DNA of 64,000 nucleotides from Piromyces finnis (Eukaryota > Neocallimastigomycota > Neocallimastigomycetes > Neocallimastigales > Neocallimastigaceae), in contig MCFH01000041.1 of the NCBI GenBank assembly GCA_002104945.1, positions 202,001-266,000 of the forward strand. Reading direction: 5' to 3'. Below the pieces are notes generated by a model. The model was not told where the DNA came from, ran no database searches, and saw only the letters and a program-made list of their open reading frames with translations. Shown here in pieces: positions 15,784 to 30,935 of the stretch. Positions within the stretch are counted from its first letter, which is position 1; the number at the start of each line of letters is the position of its first letter. Both the position numbers and the translations under genes were made by a program.

Positions 15784-15887
15784 GTATGTATAAATTAATG
15801 AAATGGATATACCATTTTTCAAAATTTATTATTAACTTTTTTTTTAATTATTATTATTATTAAAAATTATTTAAAATTTTATTATAG
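15784..15887 (+). other. 5' UTR intron of RasGEF gene
   Basis: GTATGT at 15784 after AAACGAAAG, and ATTATAG directly before the ATG at 15888. The acceptor abutting the start codon implies an untranslated first exon upstream of 15784. Inferred from splice-site quality only. Confidence 0.55.
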
Positions 15888-18407
<2,520 letters not shown>

Positions 18408-20354
18408 ATACAAAATGAAAATGAACATAAATAAAGTAATAATGATATAAATAATAAGTAAATGTATCTGTTAATACTAAGAATAATGATAAAAATAATG
18501 AATAGAATATTATATTGAAATTAATAAAAAAAAAAAAAAAAAACTTTGATATTTTAATTATATAAATAATGTTTAATAATTTTTACTCATTATTTTAATA
18601 AATTTAATAAATAATATTGTAAATAAATAATAAAAATCTTTTATTATGTATTCTTAAATAATTGGCAAAATAAATTGTGGATAAAAAACCTAATAATTTA
18701 TGTATTAAAAAGAAAATATCCTAATTATAATTTTTGAAAATATAATAATATATTCTATTCTTTAAATATGAAGATGAATTATTATTAGAATGTTAAACCC
18801 AATTGATTATTATTTCTTTTTTTTTTTAAAAAAAATAATCTTAATTATTATTAAAATATTAATCAGAACTTATTTTATGTATAATTACATTATATAAATT
18901 ATAGTTTTTTATCAAAAGTTATATATTTAATTAATAATGAATTATATAACTTTTCTATATTAATTAATTTACTTAATTAATTTCGAATTAAATTTCCTTT
19001 CAACCGAATTCAAAAGATTTCCAATAATTTTTGATGGTTGATGTATCATATTGGTATTATAATTAAAAAAAAAAAATAAAACATATAATTAATTTATAAT
19101 TAAAAATATTGAAAAATGTTAATTAGCCTAATTACAAAAACCAATATTTTATTATATTTCAACATTAATAGTATTTAAAAAATACATTACAAATTAAATA
19201 AGTGAATAAATAGATAAATAATAAACAATTCGTTAAATATGAAATTTTTTTGATATTAAAATATGAAAAAAGCAATTTAAATAAATTGCTTTAATAGATT
19301 GATAAAACATTATTTTAATTAATTATATTATTTAATAATTAATAAAGTTTTGATTAATAAATATTAAATAATATATATATATTTTTTTTTTAAAAAAAAA
19401 AAAAAACATTTCGATTTTTATTATTTTTTCATTATTTTTTTATTGAGTAAATAGTATTTTGTCTTTATTAATAATAGAAAGTTTTGAATTTAAAAATCAA
19501 AACTCTTTTTAATAAAAAAATATATATATACTATTAAATGTAGTTTCATTTTTTTCAGTATAGTTTTCATTCATATATTTATTTTTGTACTATTATCAAA
19601 ATTATTTTATTTATTTATTTATTAATTTTTATAAATATTCAAGTTACAACTTTTAAATATACAATTGTTTTTGGAACATCAAATAGAAATTTTAATATTC
19701 ACTTTTTTTTATAGAAAACTATTTCAAATATAGGCATACTAGAAAAAAAACATTACACATACCAATAAATTAAATAAATAAAATATCATAAACAATTAAA
19801 AAAAAAGAAAAAACGAATATAGAAAAGCGTAGATTTCAATAATAATTCCAACATCGTTTTTATAAATAAATATACCATACTATGCAAAATCTATATTAAT
19901 AGTCAATTGGGAAAAAAAAAAAAAACAATAATAAAAATAAAACAAAGATAAAATATGGATATTTTCATACCAAATGAAGAATAATTTTTCATATTTTAAA
20001 CAATAAAATATATAAACAAATAATTTGATGTTTTTTTTTTTTATTTATTAAATTTTAATAATAATAAAAAAAGGTATTTATATATCTTTTTTAATGTAAT
20101 GTAATACATATAAATGTATATAGTATTAAGAAAATAGAAAAAAAAAACAATATTAAAATATAAAAGAAGAAAAAACAAAACTTAATAAAGCAAAATAATA
20201 AAAAATAAATTCATAGTTTAAAATAATTTATTTATTTTAAATCTATAATAAAAGATTTCTTAATAATAATAATAAAAAAAACCCTTTTTTTAATTTTATA
20301 TTAATAATTATTAAAAAGGAATTTTTAAAAAGAAAAGTAACGATATATAAAAAG
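18408..20354. other. AT-rich intergenic with one possible coding relic
   Basis: No intact gene. A short higher-complexity frame on the minus strand (18969-19049) is described as a relic in the findings. The last several hundred bases hold the promoter of the Sec7-PH gene. Confidence 0.55.
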
Positions 20355-23300
20355 ATGAATAGAAAATCCTCAGATGAATTAAAACCGAAAAAAACAAATA
20401 AAGGTTTCTTTTCAAAATTCTGGAAATTTGGAAGTACTCAAGTAAGTTTACTTATTAATAAAAAATTAAAAAACTGAAATATTTATTTCAAATCTTTGTT
20501 AATTTAATGTTTACTATTATTTTTTCCCATAAAAAAATAAAAAGACAAAAGCAGATAAAAAGAAAATTTCAAAAAGTGTTGATAATTTGAAAGATTTTAT
20601 AAATGAAGAAAGCATTCAGAATGAAAATGTTAAAGAATTAAATGAAATATTAAATAATTCAAAAAGAAAATCTAAATCATTGGATTTATTAAATGATAAT
20701 GTTGATGTTGAATGTATTAAAATGAATGAAAATGTTGAAAAAGAAAATGAGAATAAACCAGTTGAAAAATTGTTAAATTCAAAAAGAAAATCTAAATCAC
20801 TAGATATAATTAATATCGATATTGAAGAAATTATCATGAAAGAAAGCATTGAGCAAGAAAATGTAAAGATTCAAAATGGGCATTTATTTGATAATGAAGA
20901 TATAAAGATAAAAGATAACAACGATATAAATGAAGTAGTTGGGCAAGAGATAAAAGATATTAATAATAATTCAGGAGTAATTGAAAACGATAATAATAAG
21001 TCATGTTCTATAGATAGTAACAATGTTGATAAAGTTGAAAATACAGATATTCAATCAGTTAATAATGATGTTTTTGTTCCAGCATTGCAAGAGCAGAATG
21101 ATAATGAATGTTTAAAAAGCAATGATTTAAAAGTTGAAGATGCTAATCCAATAAAGAATGATAAAAATCTTCAAACGACATTATCAGCAGTTCAAGAAGA
21201 GCAGGAATGTATAATTTCAAATAAAGTATCTGAAAAAGAAGATAATGATAAAATAGAAGAAATTGATACAAATAAAAAAGAAAATTCAAATCCAAAATCT
21301 AACTTAACAATCTTAATAGATAATAAAGATATTAAAAATGAAGTTAATGGTTTAACTTCAAAAGAATTTGCAGATATACTTTATAATATGGAAGAAACTG
21401 AATATGAAGGAAAACAAATATCTCTTATATTAACTGAACCGTAAGTAAACTAATAAAAAATTTAAATTATAATATTGTAATGAGTAAAATTACCATAAAT
21501 AATTAATTAGAATATTAACTAAATTTAATTATTTTTATTAATTAATTTATTTGATAATAAAATTCTATTATTAAAATAATAATTTCAAAAATGATTCATT
21601 ATAATTATCATATTATCATAATATATATCAATTTATTTTAATAATGATATTAAAGTGATAAATATCACGAAGAGACTCTTAAAAATTATATGAAAAATTT
21701 TGACTTTAATAATATTGAAATTGATGAAGCGTTAAGGTGTGAAAATATTATAATTATTATTCTAACGTGCATGTTTTAAATTAATAATTCTAATATATAT
21801 TTTATTTTATTTTATTTTGAAGAATTCTATGTAAAAAGGTTGTAATCATAGGTGAAACACAACAAATTGATAGAATATTAAATCAATTTTCGAAACATTA
21901 CTTTGAATCCAATTTACATCGTCAAGAAATATTTTTAAATGAAGGTAATAAAGTTAAAAAATATTAATATAAATAACAATTAATAAATATTAAAATCAAA
22001 TGAAAAGCTATACTACTAATAATTTTATATACACTATATATAATAAATATAAATAAAACTAATATTTTTTTAAATATATATATATATTAATATTGTGTAA
22101 TTTAAAATATTTAATTAAATAAAATAGACGTAACACATTCCATAGTATATTCACTTGTTTTATTAAATACAGATTTACATATTGTCTATAATGACAATCC
22201 TAATAAGAAAATGACAAAGAAAGAATTTTTAAAGAATACTATGACATTATTAGAATCAATGTCTGAAAATTGCTTTTCTCCACAAATGAAAATAAAAAGT
22301 GCTAATATACCCAATAGAAAAAGTTATTTTGATTCACCCACTGTTCAATCCATTGATTTATCATATACATCATCAACATTACCACGAAATTTTGTAGAGT
22401 CTCAAGAAAATAAACAAAAGAAATGGAAAAAACAAATGGAACAACTTTTAAGTGATTTATATAATTCAATAAAAACTAAAAGAATTATTCAAAGAACAGC
22501 AACTGGAAATGAAGCAGATGGTGGTGCTTCATATAACGGACAATATATACAAAGTCAAAGTGCAGATGCATATCCAAATAAAATTCAATCCCTTTTTGGT
22601 AACGAAAAAAGTAATAATTCAACCCTTACTTCAATGAAAAATTTAATTAGCAAAGTCCCTACAAAAAAGTCAAAAGAAAAGAATATATATCTAAGTTTAC
22701 CAAGTCTTAATGCTTCGGATTCAGCTAGCTACAATTCTTACGGTGATTCTTCTTATTCTATTAAATCCTTTGACAAACATAATACTATCAGTAAATCGAC
22801 AAATGGAATTAATCTAAGTAAAAACGCTAATGCTAAAATTGTACAAAAGGGAGCACTCAGCCGTAAACACTTTATGGATCAAGGTAAACAGCGAGCAAAA
22901 GATAGACGTTGGTCAAAAGCTCATTGTGCCTTATTTATTGATCCTGAAATTTCTCAAAACGGTATATGTGAACTAAGAATTTGGTTGGAAAGTACATCAA
23001 CTTCGTCTGCTAAGAAAAAAGGTACCACAAATAAAGATTTTGATGAACTCTTTGAGACTACAGCAAATGAAGATGATGAATATGCACAAAATCTTCCATA
23101 TTTAAATCCAAATTACCATGAAGTTTTGCCAATAACACACAGTGTAACAAGTGTTGTAAAAAATTATACCTCATTTACCTCTACCATCAGAAAAAATATA
23201 TTTTCTTTAAAACTTTCTTCAGGTAGTACATATTTATTTGAAGCACTCGATGAAGATAATATGAAAACATGGGTAAATGCTTTAAACTTCTGGGCAGCTC

Positions 23301-25363
23301 GTAAAAGTAAAGAACCACTACGTGGTGCTGTAGGTAATATGGAATATGGTTGGAATCAGGTCGAAAAAATTGAAAAACCTAAAAGTGTTACTCCAGAAGA
23401 AATTCAAGAACCAATACCTATTTATGATCCATTTGAAAATTTTTTCGATGGAGATTCTATTAAATCATATGCTAGCAGTAATCGTGATAAAAATAGTAGA
23501 GAAAGTTCAATACGCAGTGGACGAAGTGGACGTAGCACATCAAATAACAACCGAAATGACAATTTATCAATTAAAGATCTTAACTTAACAAGTCTTCCTG
23601 AAAGTAATAACTCTTCTAGTAAAGAAGAAAGAACTGCGCGTAGTTTTACTATAAAACGTCTTCGTTCTTCCTCCCGTAGTACATCACGTCACACTGAGTT
23701 ATCTACTAAATCTCGTAGTATATCTTTAAGCCGCAATGAATCTAGGAATACTAAAATGGATCTTCGTAGCTATTCATGTTCTCGTCACTCCAGTTATAAT
23801 AAAACTTCTAATTTAGAAACTAGCAATATGCCTACCATATTTAGTAATACAAATTCAAAATGTAATTCATCAGACGATCTTCAAATTAAGTCAGATATAA
23901 CACATTCACCTCTAACATCACCAAGTGACAATAATCAAACAAGTCCTTTAACCAAGGAACCAATTAATAATGAAAAAGTTGATTCTAAAAATAAAGAAAG
24001 CCAGGATAAAACATTATTAAATCATTCAAACAGTTCAACAATTGAAAACAATACACTCCAAAAAAAGCTTTCAATTACTGAAAGCACTTCACCTAGTGAT
24101 ACCAAGAAGAATGATGTACAAGAAACTACAAGTCCTGTCAGTACTAATGGTTTAGGTGAAAGTAAAGATACTAAAGAAATAAATGATATAAATAAGAACA
24201 TTATAAACAATGTTAATAACGAAAGTGACGAAAACACTAAAAATGAAGATTTAAAAAGCACTGTAGTTGCGAGTACATTAGAAGTTAGAAGTAATAATCT
24301 TCTTCATCGTAGAATTTTATCTGAACCAGAGCTTCGTAGAAAACGGAATATAGACAAAAATGGAACCAAAAAGAGAAGCCAAAGTTTAAGTCAGTATACC
24401 GAAAATGTCAATAAATCCATTAATAGTATAATTATACCGATGGGATCATCTATTGTATCAGTGACACCTGATAATTCAAAGTCAAAATTAGAAGAATCGA
24501 TCATTGAGGTTGACAGTATTTCACAGTATTCTACTTTGCCTTATAAGCGTTCGCAAAAAATTGTAAATCAACTTGCAAGTAAGCATCAGTCTTTTATTCC
24601 AGACAAATTCTTTAATATCAATGCCCAAAGGTTTTCCATTCAACCAGGTGGTACCTTAACAATTAAAAAGAAGATCAAAAAGCTTCGTATTTGTGATTGG
24701 ACCCAACCCGGTGTTGGATTCTTACTAAGTACTCTCACACTTGAAAAGCAATATGAAAGTATGAAAAAGCAATATTTAATCACAGAAAAAGAAATAAAAT
24801 ATCATAAAAATATTAAACAACCAATGGAAGATTTATATGTATTCCAATCCTCTGCCTATCAAAAAGCTATTAATAATTGGAAAAAGAAATATATATATTT
24901 ATTAGATGAAAAGAATAAATATGGTCTTTATGTAAATATGCTTGAAAATTACATGAAAATAGACCCAAATGAAGAAAGACTTTTCCCAATTGTAGAAGAA
25001 CGCAAATATTCAAATGTCTCATCAGTCATTCCTGAAACTATAGAAACTGATACCCCTTCACAAACTACTGCCAGTAGCAGCCATAATAATAACAATAATA
25101 ATAATACATCTTCACCAGATAAAAATCTATCGGAAACTGCAAGTCAAGATGAAATCAAAAATATTCTTGCCAGGAAAAGACAGCAACAGTTAGATATCAT
25201 GAAGAAAACAGCCAATGATTTATCCATTGACAGTGGTAAACTTGAAAATAGTTTTATATTACCAGAAATAAATGTTGGTAATTCTTTATTTGATGATGAA
25301 TATGAAAAAGAAATGGAAGAATTAGCTATGGAACAAGAAAGAATATTTAATTTAAAAAAATAA
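20355..25363 (+). CDS. Sec7-PH ARF guanine-nucleotide exchange factor (PSD/EFA6-like)
   Basis: Model: join(20355..20441, 20545..21440, 21656..21736, 21823..21944, 22128..25363), 1473 aa; all junctions GT-AG and in frame. The Sec7 domain (about 310-440) is only visible after splicing: ADILYNMEETEYEGKQIS, NFDFNNIEIDEALR, IIGETQQIDRILNQFSKHY with the catalytic Glu in GETQ, then VYSLVLLNTDLH and NKKMTKKEF. A PH domain follows at about 635-800 (RWSKAHCALFID...FEALDEDNMKTWVNALNFWAARK) with a large loop insertion. Then come a long Ser/Arg/Asn-rich linker and a conserved C-terminal helical block (WTQPGVGFLLSTLTLEKQYESMKKQY). Sec7-PH proteins of this family activate ARF6-type GTPases at the plasma membrane, linking membrane traffic to actin. 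The N-terminus is disordered and acidic, with a duplicated SKRKSKSLD motif. The donor GTGTGA at 21737 is unusual. Confidence 0.92.
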
Positions 25364-27368
25364 AAGCGTCCTCTCTCACTATATATATTCTTTTTCTCCG
25401 TTAATATGAATTACTAATATTTATTTTTTTTTTCTTTTGTTTATTTCATCCATAATGGTATCTAATACTGCTCTGATTAAATAATTATTATTTTTTTATT
25501 CCAAGTTAATTAAACTGGAAAAAGAGGAAGAAAAAAAAAAAAAAAAAAGAAAATGAAAATGAAAAGAAATAAAACAAATTATTACACTTTTAAAGCAATA
25601 TTAAAAAAAAGAAAAGTAAAAAAAAAAAGCATATTTAAATGAATAATAATAATAATAATAATAATATTCATAAAAACAAGTAAATCAAATAAAAATTTAA
25701 ACACTGGTTTATATTCCATCTTTTATTTCATTTTTCTAAATATATAGAAAAATAATAAAAGAAATAGGAATGTAATTTAATTAAAAAAAAAAAAAGCATA
25801 TTAAAAATAGCAATAATCATAGTTTTGCAATATTAAAAAAAAAACTAAAAGATAAAGATAAAAAGTATTCTTTATATCTTTTCTTTTTCTTTTTTAATCT
25901 CAAAAAAAAAAGCAAATAAATAATTAAAAAAATTTAAAATTAAATAAGAAATTTTGACTATATCACATGATATCAATGTGATGTTTATTTAATATTATGA
26001 TATCCTATAATATCATATTATTTAAATATTATATTATTTTCTATTGTTGATCTTGTTTTAATACTAATTTGTATTCTATTTTTATATAGCAACACATTTT
26101 TTAAACCACCTTAATCTTGGGAAAATAATATATCATTATATTCCTCACTTTACTACCGAGAAGCATCTATTATATGAGATGAATTATTCTAAAAACCAAT
26201 CAATAAGTGATTGGACAATTATTATCCAATCATATCAATAACCTAATTCATATAAAAACACATTCATTTCGGATTATGAATTATTCTTTATAATAGAAAA
26301 TAAAAAATATTAATAATAAAAGAAATAGCATTAATTTATATAGTAATTAATGGATTTTTTTATTATTAATATGGAAAAAGGAAAATAGTAATAAAAATTT
26401 ACTATAAATTTTTAGCAGGTGATTTTAAACAAAAGTATAGGGACAACAGAAAAAGAATGATTAGAAAAAACTTTGGGAAAATTATTAATGATGCTAAAAA
26501 TTAAAAAATTTAAATGAAATAATTATTATTTAATAAGTAATTAATGAAATATTTCATTTAAATAAATAGTAAATAAATTATTATTAAAAAATGTGTTTAT
26601 ATTTGATTTTAAATTTTAAATGATGATAACCTTTTACACAGACCTGTTCTGAATAAAATTGAGGACAACCATTTATTGCCAAATTTTTCTGAAAAAATTT
26701 GGAATCAAATATAAACAAAAATTTTATAAAATTTATTAATTTAAAAATTTAAATTTTTTGGAATAAAATGTTTACAAAATATTAATTAATAATATTTATT
26801 TAATATTAAATATAAATACTTTCAAACTAAAATTAATATAAGAATAGACCAAAATAAGGATAATGATGAATGGTCTTTAGAAAAATTAAATTAATTTATA
26901 AATAGGGAAATAATTGTTAAACCTTAAATAGTCCAAATAAACTTTCAAATTTATTAAAACGGTAGATTTTTTATTATTTTTTTATTTAGTTCAATTATAT
27001 TATAGAAATATTTTATGTATTTTTTTTTTTCTTTTTAATATTAAACTAATACTATTTAATAATGTAAGAAATATTAATGTGGTTTGTTTTTAAAATGAAA
27101 AGAGTTTTTCTATTAAATAATTCATTATTCAATTGCTTTTCTTCAAAGATTTATAAAAATTCAAAATAATGTTACTTTGTAATTAAATATTTAAATTTTT
27201 TTTTTAGAGTAATAATTTAAAATATAAATCATTTTTTAATATTTTTATAATAATAAAATGTGTTTATCCTATTTAAAATATAAATATTGCTATCTTTTTA
27301 ATTATATTTAATATAACAGTTTTATTTACTCTCTAAATATATTAGTAAAAATAAAATATCTTTTAGTT
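25364..27368. other. intergenic with CCAAT-type cluster and coding relics
   Basis: Starts with poly-A-rich sequence. Between 26100 and 26900 base composition is more mixed. There are three CCAATCA motifs (two as an inverted pair at 26196-26214, one at 26226) and short coding-like fragments interrupted by stops (26430-26503, 26642-26719). It may be the remains of a dead gene or element. Confidence 0.4.
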
Positions 27369-27384
27369 TTTCGTAATAAATATT
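27369..27384 (+). repeat. 5' target-site duplication of LINE copy
   Basis: TTTCGTAATAAATATT, repeated with one mismatch at 28548-28563 just after the poly-A tail of the LINE. Confidence 0.85.
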
Positions 27385-27386
27385 AT

Positions 27387-28292
27387 GATGATAATAAATT
27401 TATTGAAACTAAAGATTTTATTAAATTATGTTATGAATACCCAGAGTTTGCCTATGGCTTCTACTGGCTATTGAAAGCAAGAAGCGGATACAAGTTGGAT
27501 GCTAGAGTTGCCAAAGCTGCCAAATTTGTTGATCCAGTTTGTCCTAACTACTGTCCATGTTGCAAGTGTGGAGATCAAAGTATTAAACATTGGTTATTAG
27601 ATTGTCCAACATTTAGAGATATCCGTATTAAACATTATGATTCCATAGTCCAGCTATTAAATTTTTTCAGTCAACGTAATTCCAATAGTCCTATCAATAA
27701 TAATGAAATTGATAATATCAGTAGAGATAGTAATAACATTAATAGTAATAGTAACAATAGTAGTAATAACAATAGTAATAGTAACAATAGTAATAGTAAC
27801 AATAGTAATAATAACAATAGTAGTAATAGAAATAGTAATAATAACAATAGTAATAATAACAATAATAGAAATAATAATATTAGTAATGATAGCAATAGTG
27901 AAGATAATAATTCTAATTTAGATAGTAATTTAGTTAATGATAGTAATAGTTCTAATAATCCGGTGAATATTAATGTGTATGATTATTCTAGTGTGTGCAG
28001 TAAAATATTTAAATTCCTTCTTGGGGGAAGAAGTTTTAACAATATTAATTACGATTCAAGGGAATGGAAAGAACTTTGTAAGCGTCAGATTCAATCTGGT
28101 ACTAACGAAGGAACACCATTCTTGACGGTAACCGCGGAACTTCTAACCAAAATCATGCCTTTTGCTATTGGCCAGCAATGGTCAATGTTCAAAAGGTTTG
28201 AAGCAACATCCAAGAGCGTCAATGCTGAAGAAACAGTAAGACAGGCCAGGAGGGCCAGCGCAACCAATGGAGATCATAATTTTGTTCCATGA
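27387..28292 (+). pseudogene. LINE ORF C-terminal fragment with zinc knuckle
   Basis: Frame open from the insertion boundary to TGA at 28290. It has no start of its own, since the 5' part was lost. The fragment carries CCKCGDQSIKHWLLDC, a CX2CX6HX4C zinc knuckle as found after the reverse transcriptase in many LINEs. A region of Asn and Ser codons (about 27700-27960) follows, then a conserved-looking end (ELLTKIMPFAIGQQWSMF...EETVRQARRAS). The frame is still open after insertion, so the copy is probably recent. It is unlikely to be a functional gene. Confidence 0.8.
27703..27960 (+). repeat. AGTAAT/AACAAT repeat inside LINE ORF
   Basis: In-frame tract of AAT, AAC, AGT and AAA-type codons giving an Asn/Ser-rich linker between the zinc knuckle and the C-terminal block. 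Poly-Leu and poly-Ile frames over it are shadows. Confidence 0.9.
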
Positions 28293-28547
28293 CAAAATTT
28301 TGATCTTTGGCTCGGTGTCCCATTGGAAGTCAAATACAATTATTATACTTTAGTATGATAGTGGCTTTCTTACTTTAATTAAAATTACTAGAATACATTA
28401 TACCCAATTTTTATTCATTTGTATTTATTTAAACATATTTTTTTATTTTTATTTTATTTTAATTTTTATATTACATGTATTATAATTTTAATTAAATTAA
28501 TAATAAAGTTTAAAATATTTGATGCCGTTAAAAAAAAAAAAAAAAAA

Positions 28548-28563
28548 TTTCGTAATAAACATT
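28548..28563 (+). repeat. 3' target-site duplication of LINE copy
   Basis: TTTCGTAATAAACATT, matching 27369-27384 with one mismatch. Confidence 0.85.
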
Positions 28564-29584
28564 CTTTATGAAAGAATTTTAAACTTCAATTATTAACCTT
28601 TAATAGTAAAATATATATATAATATTTATATTACAAGAAAATTAGTAGTAATTAATCTTGTGACATCCGGCGGAACACAAATAATATAAATAATTGGAAA
28701 ATAATAGAAAATATATATACTTACCATATTGAATAATAGAATTTTTATTTATAGGTTTCTCTCTAATTAGTTATTTTTGGATAAATTAAAAATGGTTATT
28801 TCATTAAAAAAAATATTAAAAATTATTAAATATGTTAATATTATTTGTATAATATGTTAATTTTTCCCTCTTGTATTTGAATGTCATTAATAGAAAAAAT
28901 AATTTTATTTTATAATAATATGTAATATAATTATTAAATATTTAATTATTTTTTAATCTATTTTCTATTAACCTACTTTACTTATATGGTCATAATGAAA
29001 AATAAAAATGATACAACCAACCAACCAACCAACCGTACTATTTGTAATGAATATATATATAATAAACTATTAAATAAGATTAATAAAATATAATTTAAAT
29101 AATTTATTATTTAATTTTTAAACTTTTATATTTATTAATGTTTCTTCTTTTTTTTAAAATATAAAAAGTTTTCCGCAATACATTAACCCATAAATCAGTA
29201 ATTTGTCAAAAAAAGAAATTAAAAAAAAACTTTTATAAATTTTAAATGAATGATGATTTAATTTTAATATATTCAACAGATAGTTTTAGAGGTGTCATTT
29301 ACTCCTGAATTTATTATTATTTTATAATATATATATATTAAATGGAGAAAAAAATGTATAAAAGGTAACAGTTTTTATCTTTCTTCAACTTTTTATTGTT
29401 TCATAAATTGTATATATCCAAAAAAAAAAAGGGCTATTTGAAAAATATAAATATTTTTTTAAATAAAAAATATTTTTTATTAAACTTAAAACTTAAATAA
29501 TATAATACCTATATATAAAAAGAAGAAAAGTATTAAATAAAAGATACATACAGTTCCTAAGTTTTATAATCATTAAAGAAGAAA
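28564..29584. other. AT-rich intergenic
   Basis: No gene seen. A short GC-richer string (TGACATCCGGCGGAACACA) near 28662-28680 and a CCAA tandem repeat at about 29016-29034 are the only departures from A/T sequence. Confidence 0.55.
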
Positions 29585-29812
29585 ATGCCTATAATTATTG
29601 AAAGTATTTCATCAAAGGATTTATTAAAGAGTAAGAGACGTGTTACTTTTAATAACTCTATAACTACCATTGTTGCTCATGATAATGAAGTTTATGATAG
29701 AACAAGTATTTATGTTAGACCATTAAAATATAATGACATTGTTGAATTAAATATGTTCATACAAGAAATGAAACATGAATATTTAAGACTCCATAGCAAA
29801 GAAAAGGTTTAA
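29585..29812 (+). CDS. small conserved-looking protein with PP1-docking RVxF motif
   Basis: Single-exon 75-aa ORF. Residues near 19-22 read RVTF in a basic context (KSKRRVTFNN), the canonical RVxF docking motif for protein phosphatase 1. The second half (VYDRTSIYVRPLKYNDIVEL...EMKHEYLRLHS) is compact, with mixed composition. It resembles short fungal proteins that pair an RVxF-like site with a YDR...L-Y-D helix, recalled only as a pattern. Inferred role: a small PP1 regulator or targeting subunit. The family could not be named with certainty. The ATG at 29585 is the first in frame. Confidence 0.7.
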   Translation: MPIIIESISSKDLLKSKRRVTFNNSITTIVAHDNEVYDRTSIYVRPLKYNDIVELNMFIQEMKHEYLRLHSKEKV

Positions 29813-30784
29813 TAAATTTATTTGTTAAACACCTTTAGAAAATGCTAAATGTAAGAAAAGGCTGAAGAATTACTTTCCTCTACCTATAATGATTATACCA
29901 CAATATACATATCTATCTATATATTAATTCTGTAAATACTATAATTTTATTAAAATTAAAGTGTTTTTATTTTTATTATTAAGAAAAATGTAAAAGATGC
30001 ATTAATTATTATTATGATTATTGTATCAATAATGAAATACTATAAATTTTATTTTAATAAAAGTACATAATAAATTATTAATAAGAAATATTTATTAAAA
30101 TTGAAATATTTGGTTGTTAATTTTTTTTTTATATTATTAAATGAAATAAAAAAATATATTGTTATTTTAATAATTGGTTAAAATGCTTTAAAAAATCATA
30201 GGAATGTTTTATATAATTATTAAAAGTATTGTATATTTAGTTTTTATATCGTTTTGGGTGTTACCCAAGTTATGGTATAAGCTTTTTTTAAAAAAAAAAA
30301 AAAAGTAATTATTAATATTTCACGTGATCAATTTAAATTATTAATAATTGATTGTATTGCCAATTCCTTTTACCACCATAAAAATCAATTTTTGGTTATT
30401 TTGGAGGTTCTTTAATTCTATTTAATATTTATGTGGCTTGTATTTTTTAAATATAGTACAAATAATCTTGATTTATTAAATAAATGATTCTAAACCATGG
30501 CTTTTAGATATAACTTCATAATTCATTATTTATTTTAATCAAAGAACTAACCATCTAAAATTAATTTTAATTCTGTATACTTTTATGAAATTATAAAGAC
30601 ACTTTTTAAGCATTCATTTCTCTTTTTTTTTTTTTTTTAAAAAAAAAAAATTAATAAAAACTTATATCACACAAATAATAATTTATATTATAGTTATATT
30701 TTTTATAATAACCTATGCTGAAATAAAATAAAATTTAAAAAGGCTTTTTTAAAAAAATATATATAATTAAAGAAATACTAATTA

Positions 30785-30821
<37 letters not shown>

Positions 30822-30935
30822 AGACTCAAAAATAATAAATATAAGCATTAATATATTATATATATATATATATAAAATACACAACCTCTTGTAAATAATT
30901 CATTTAATATACTTATAATAAAATAATAATAGAGT
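29813..30935. other. AT-rich intergenic
   Basis: No gene seen. It includes an uninterrupted A run of about 35 bases at 30786-30820 and several (TA)n patches. It should contain the promoter of the membrane protein starting at 30936. Confidence 0.55.

Larger units (their letters stand above)
27385..28547 (+). mobile_element. 5'-truncated non-LTR retrotransposon (LINE) copy
   Basis: About 1.16 kb insertion bounded by a 16-bp direct repeat (27369-27384 and 28548-28563, 15/16 identical) and ending in an 18-base A tail (28530-28547). This is the classic outcome of target-primed reverse transcription. Only the C-terminal end of the polyprotein and the 3' UTR remain; the endonuclease and reverse transcriptase are missing. 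Base composition is visibly less AT-rich than the flanks. The family cannot be assigned more finely. Its 3' part is shared with the SINE-like element near 40 kb. Confidence 0.85.
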
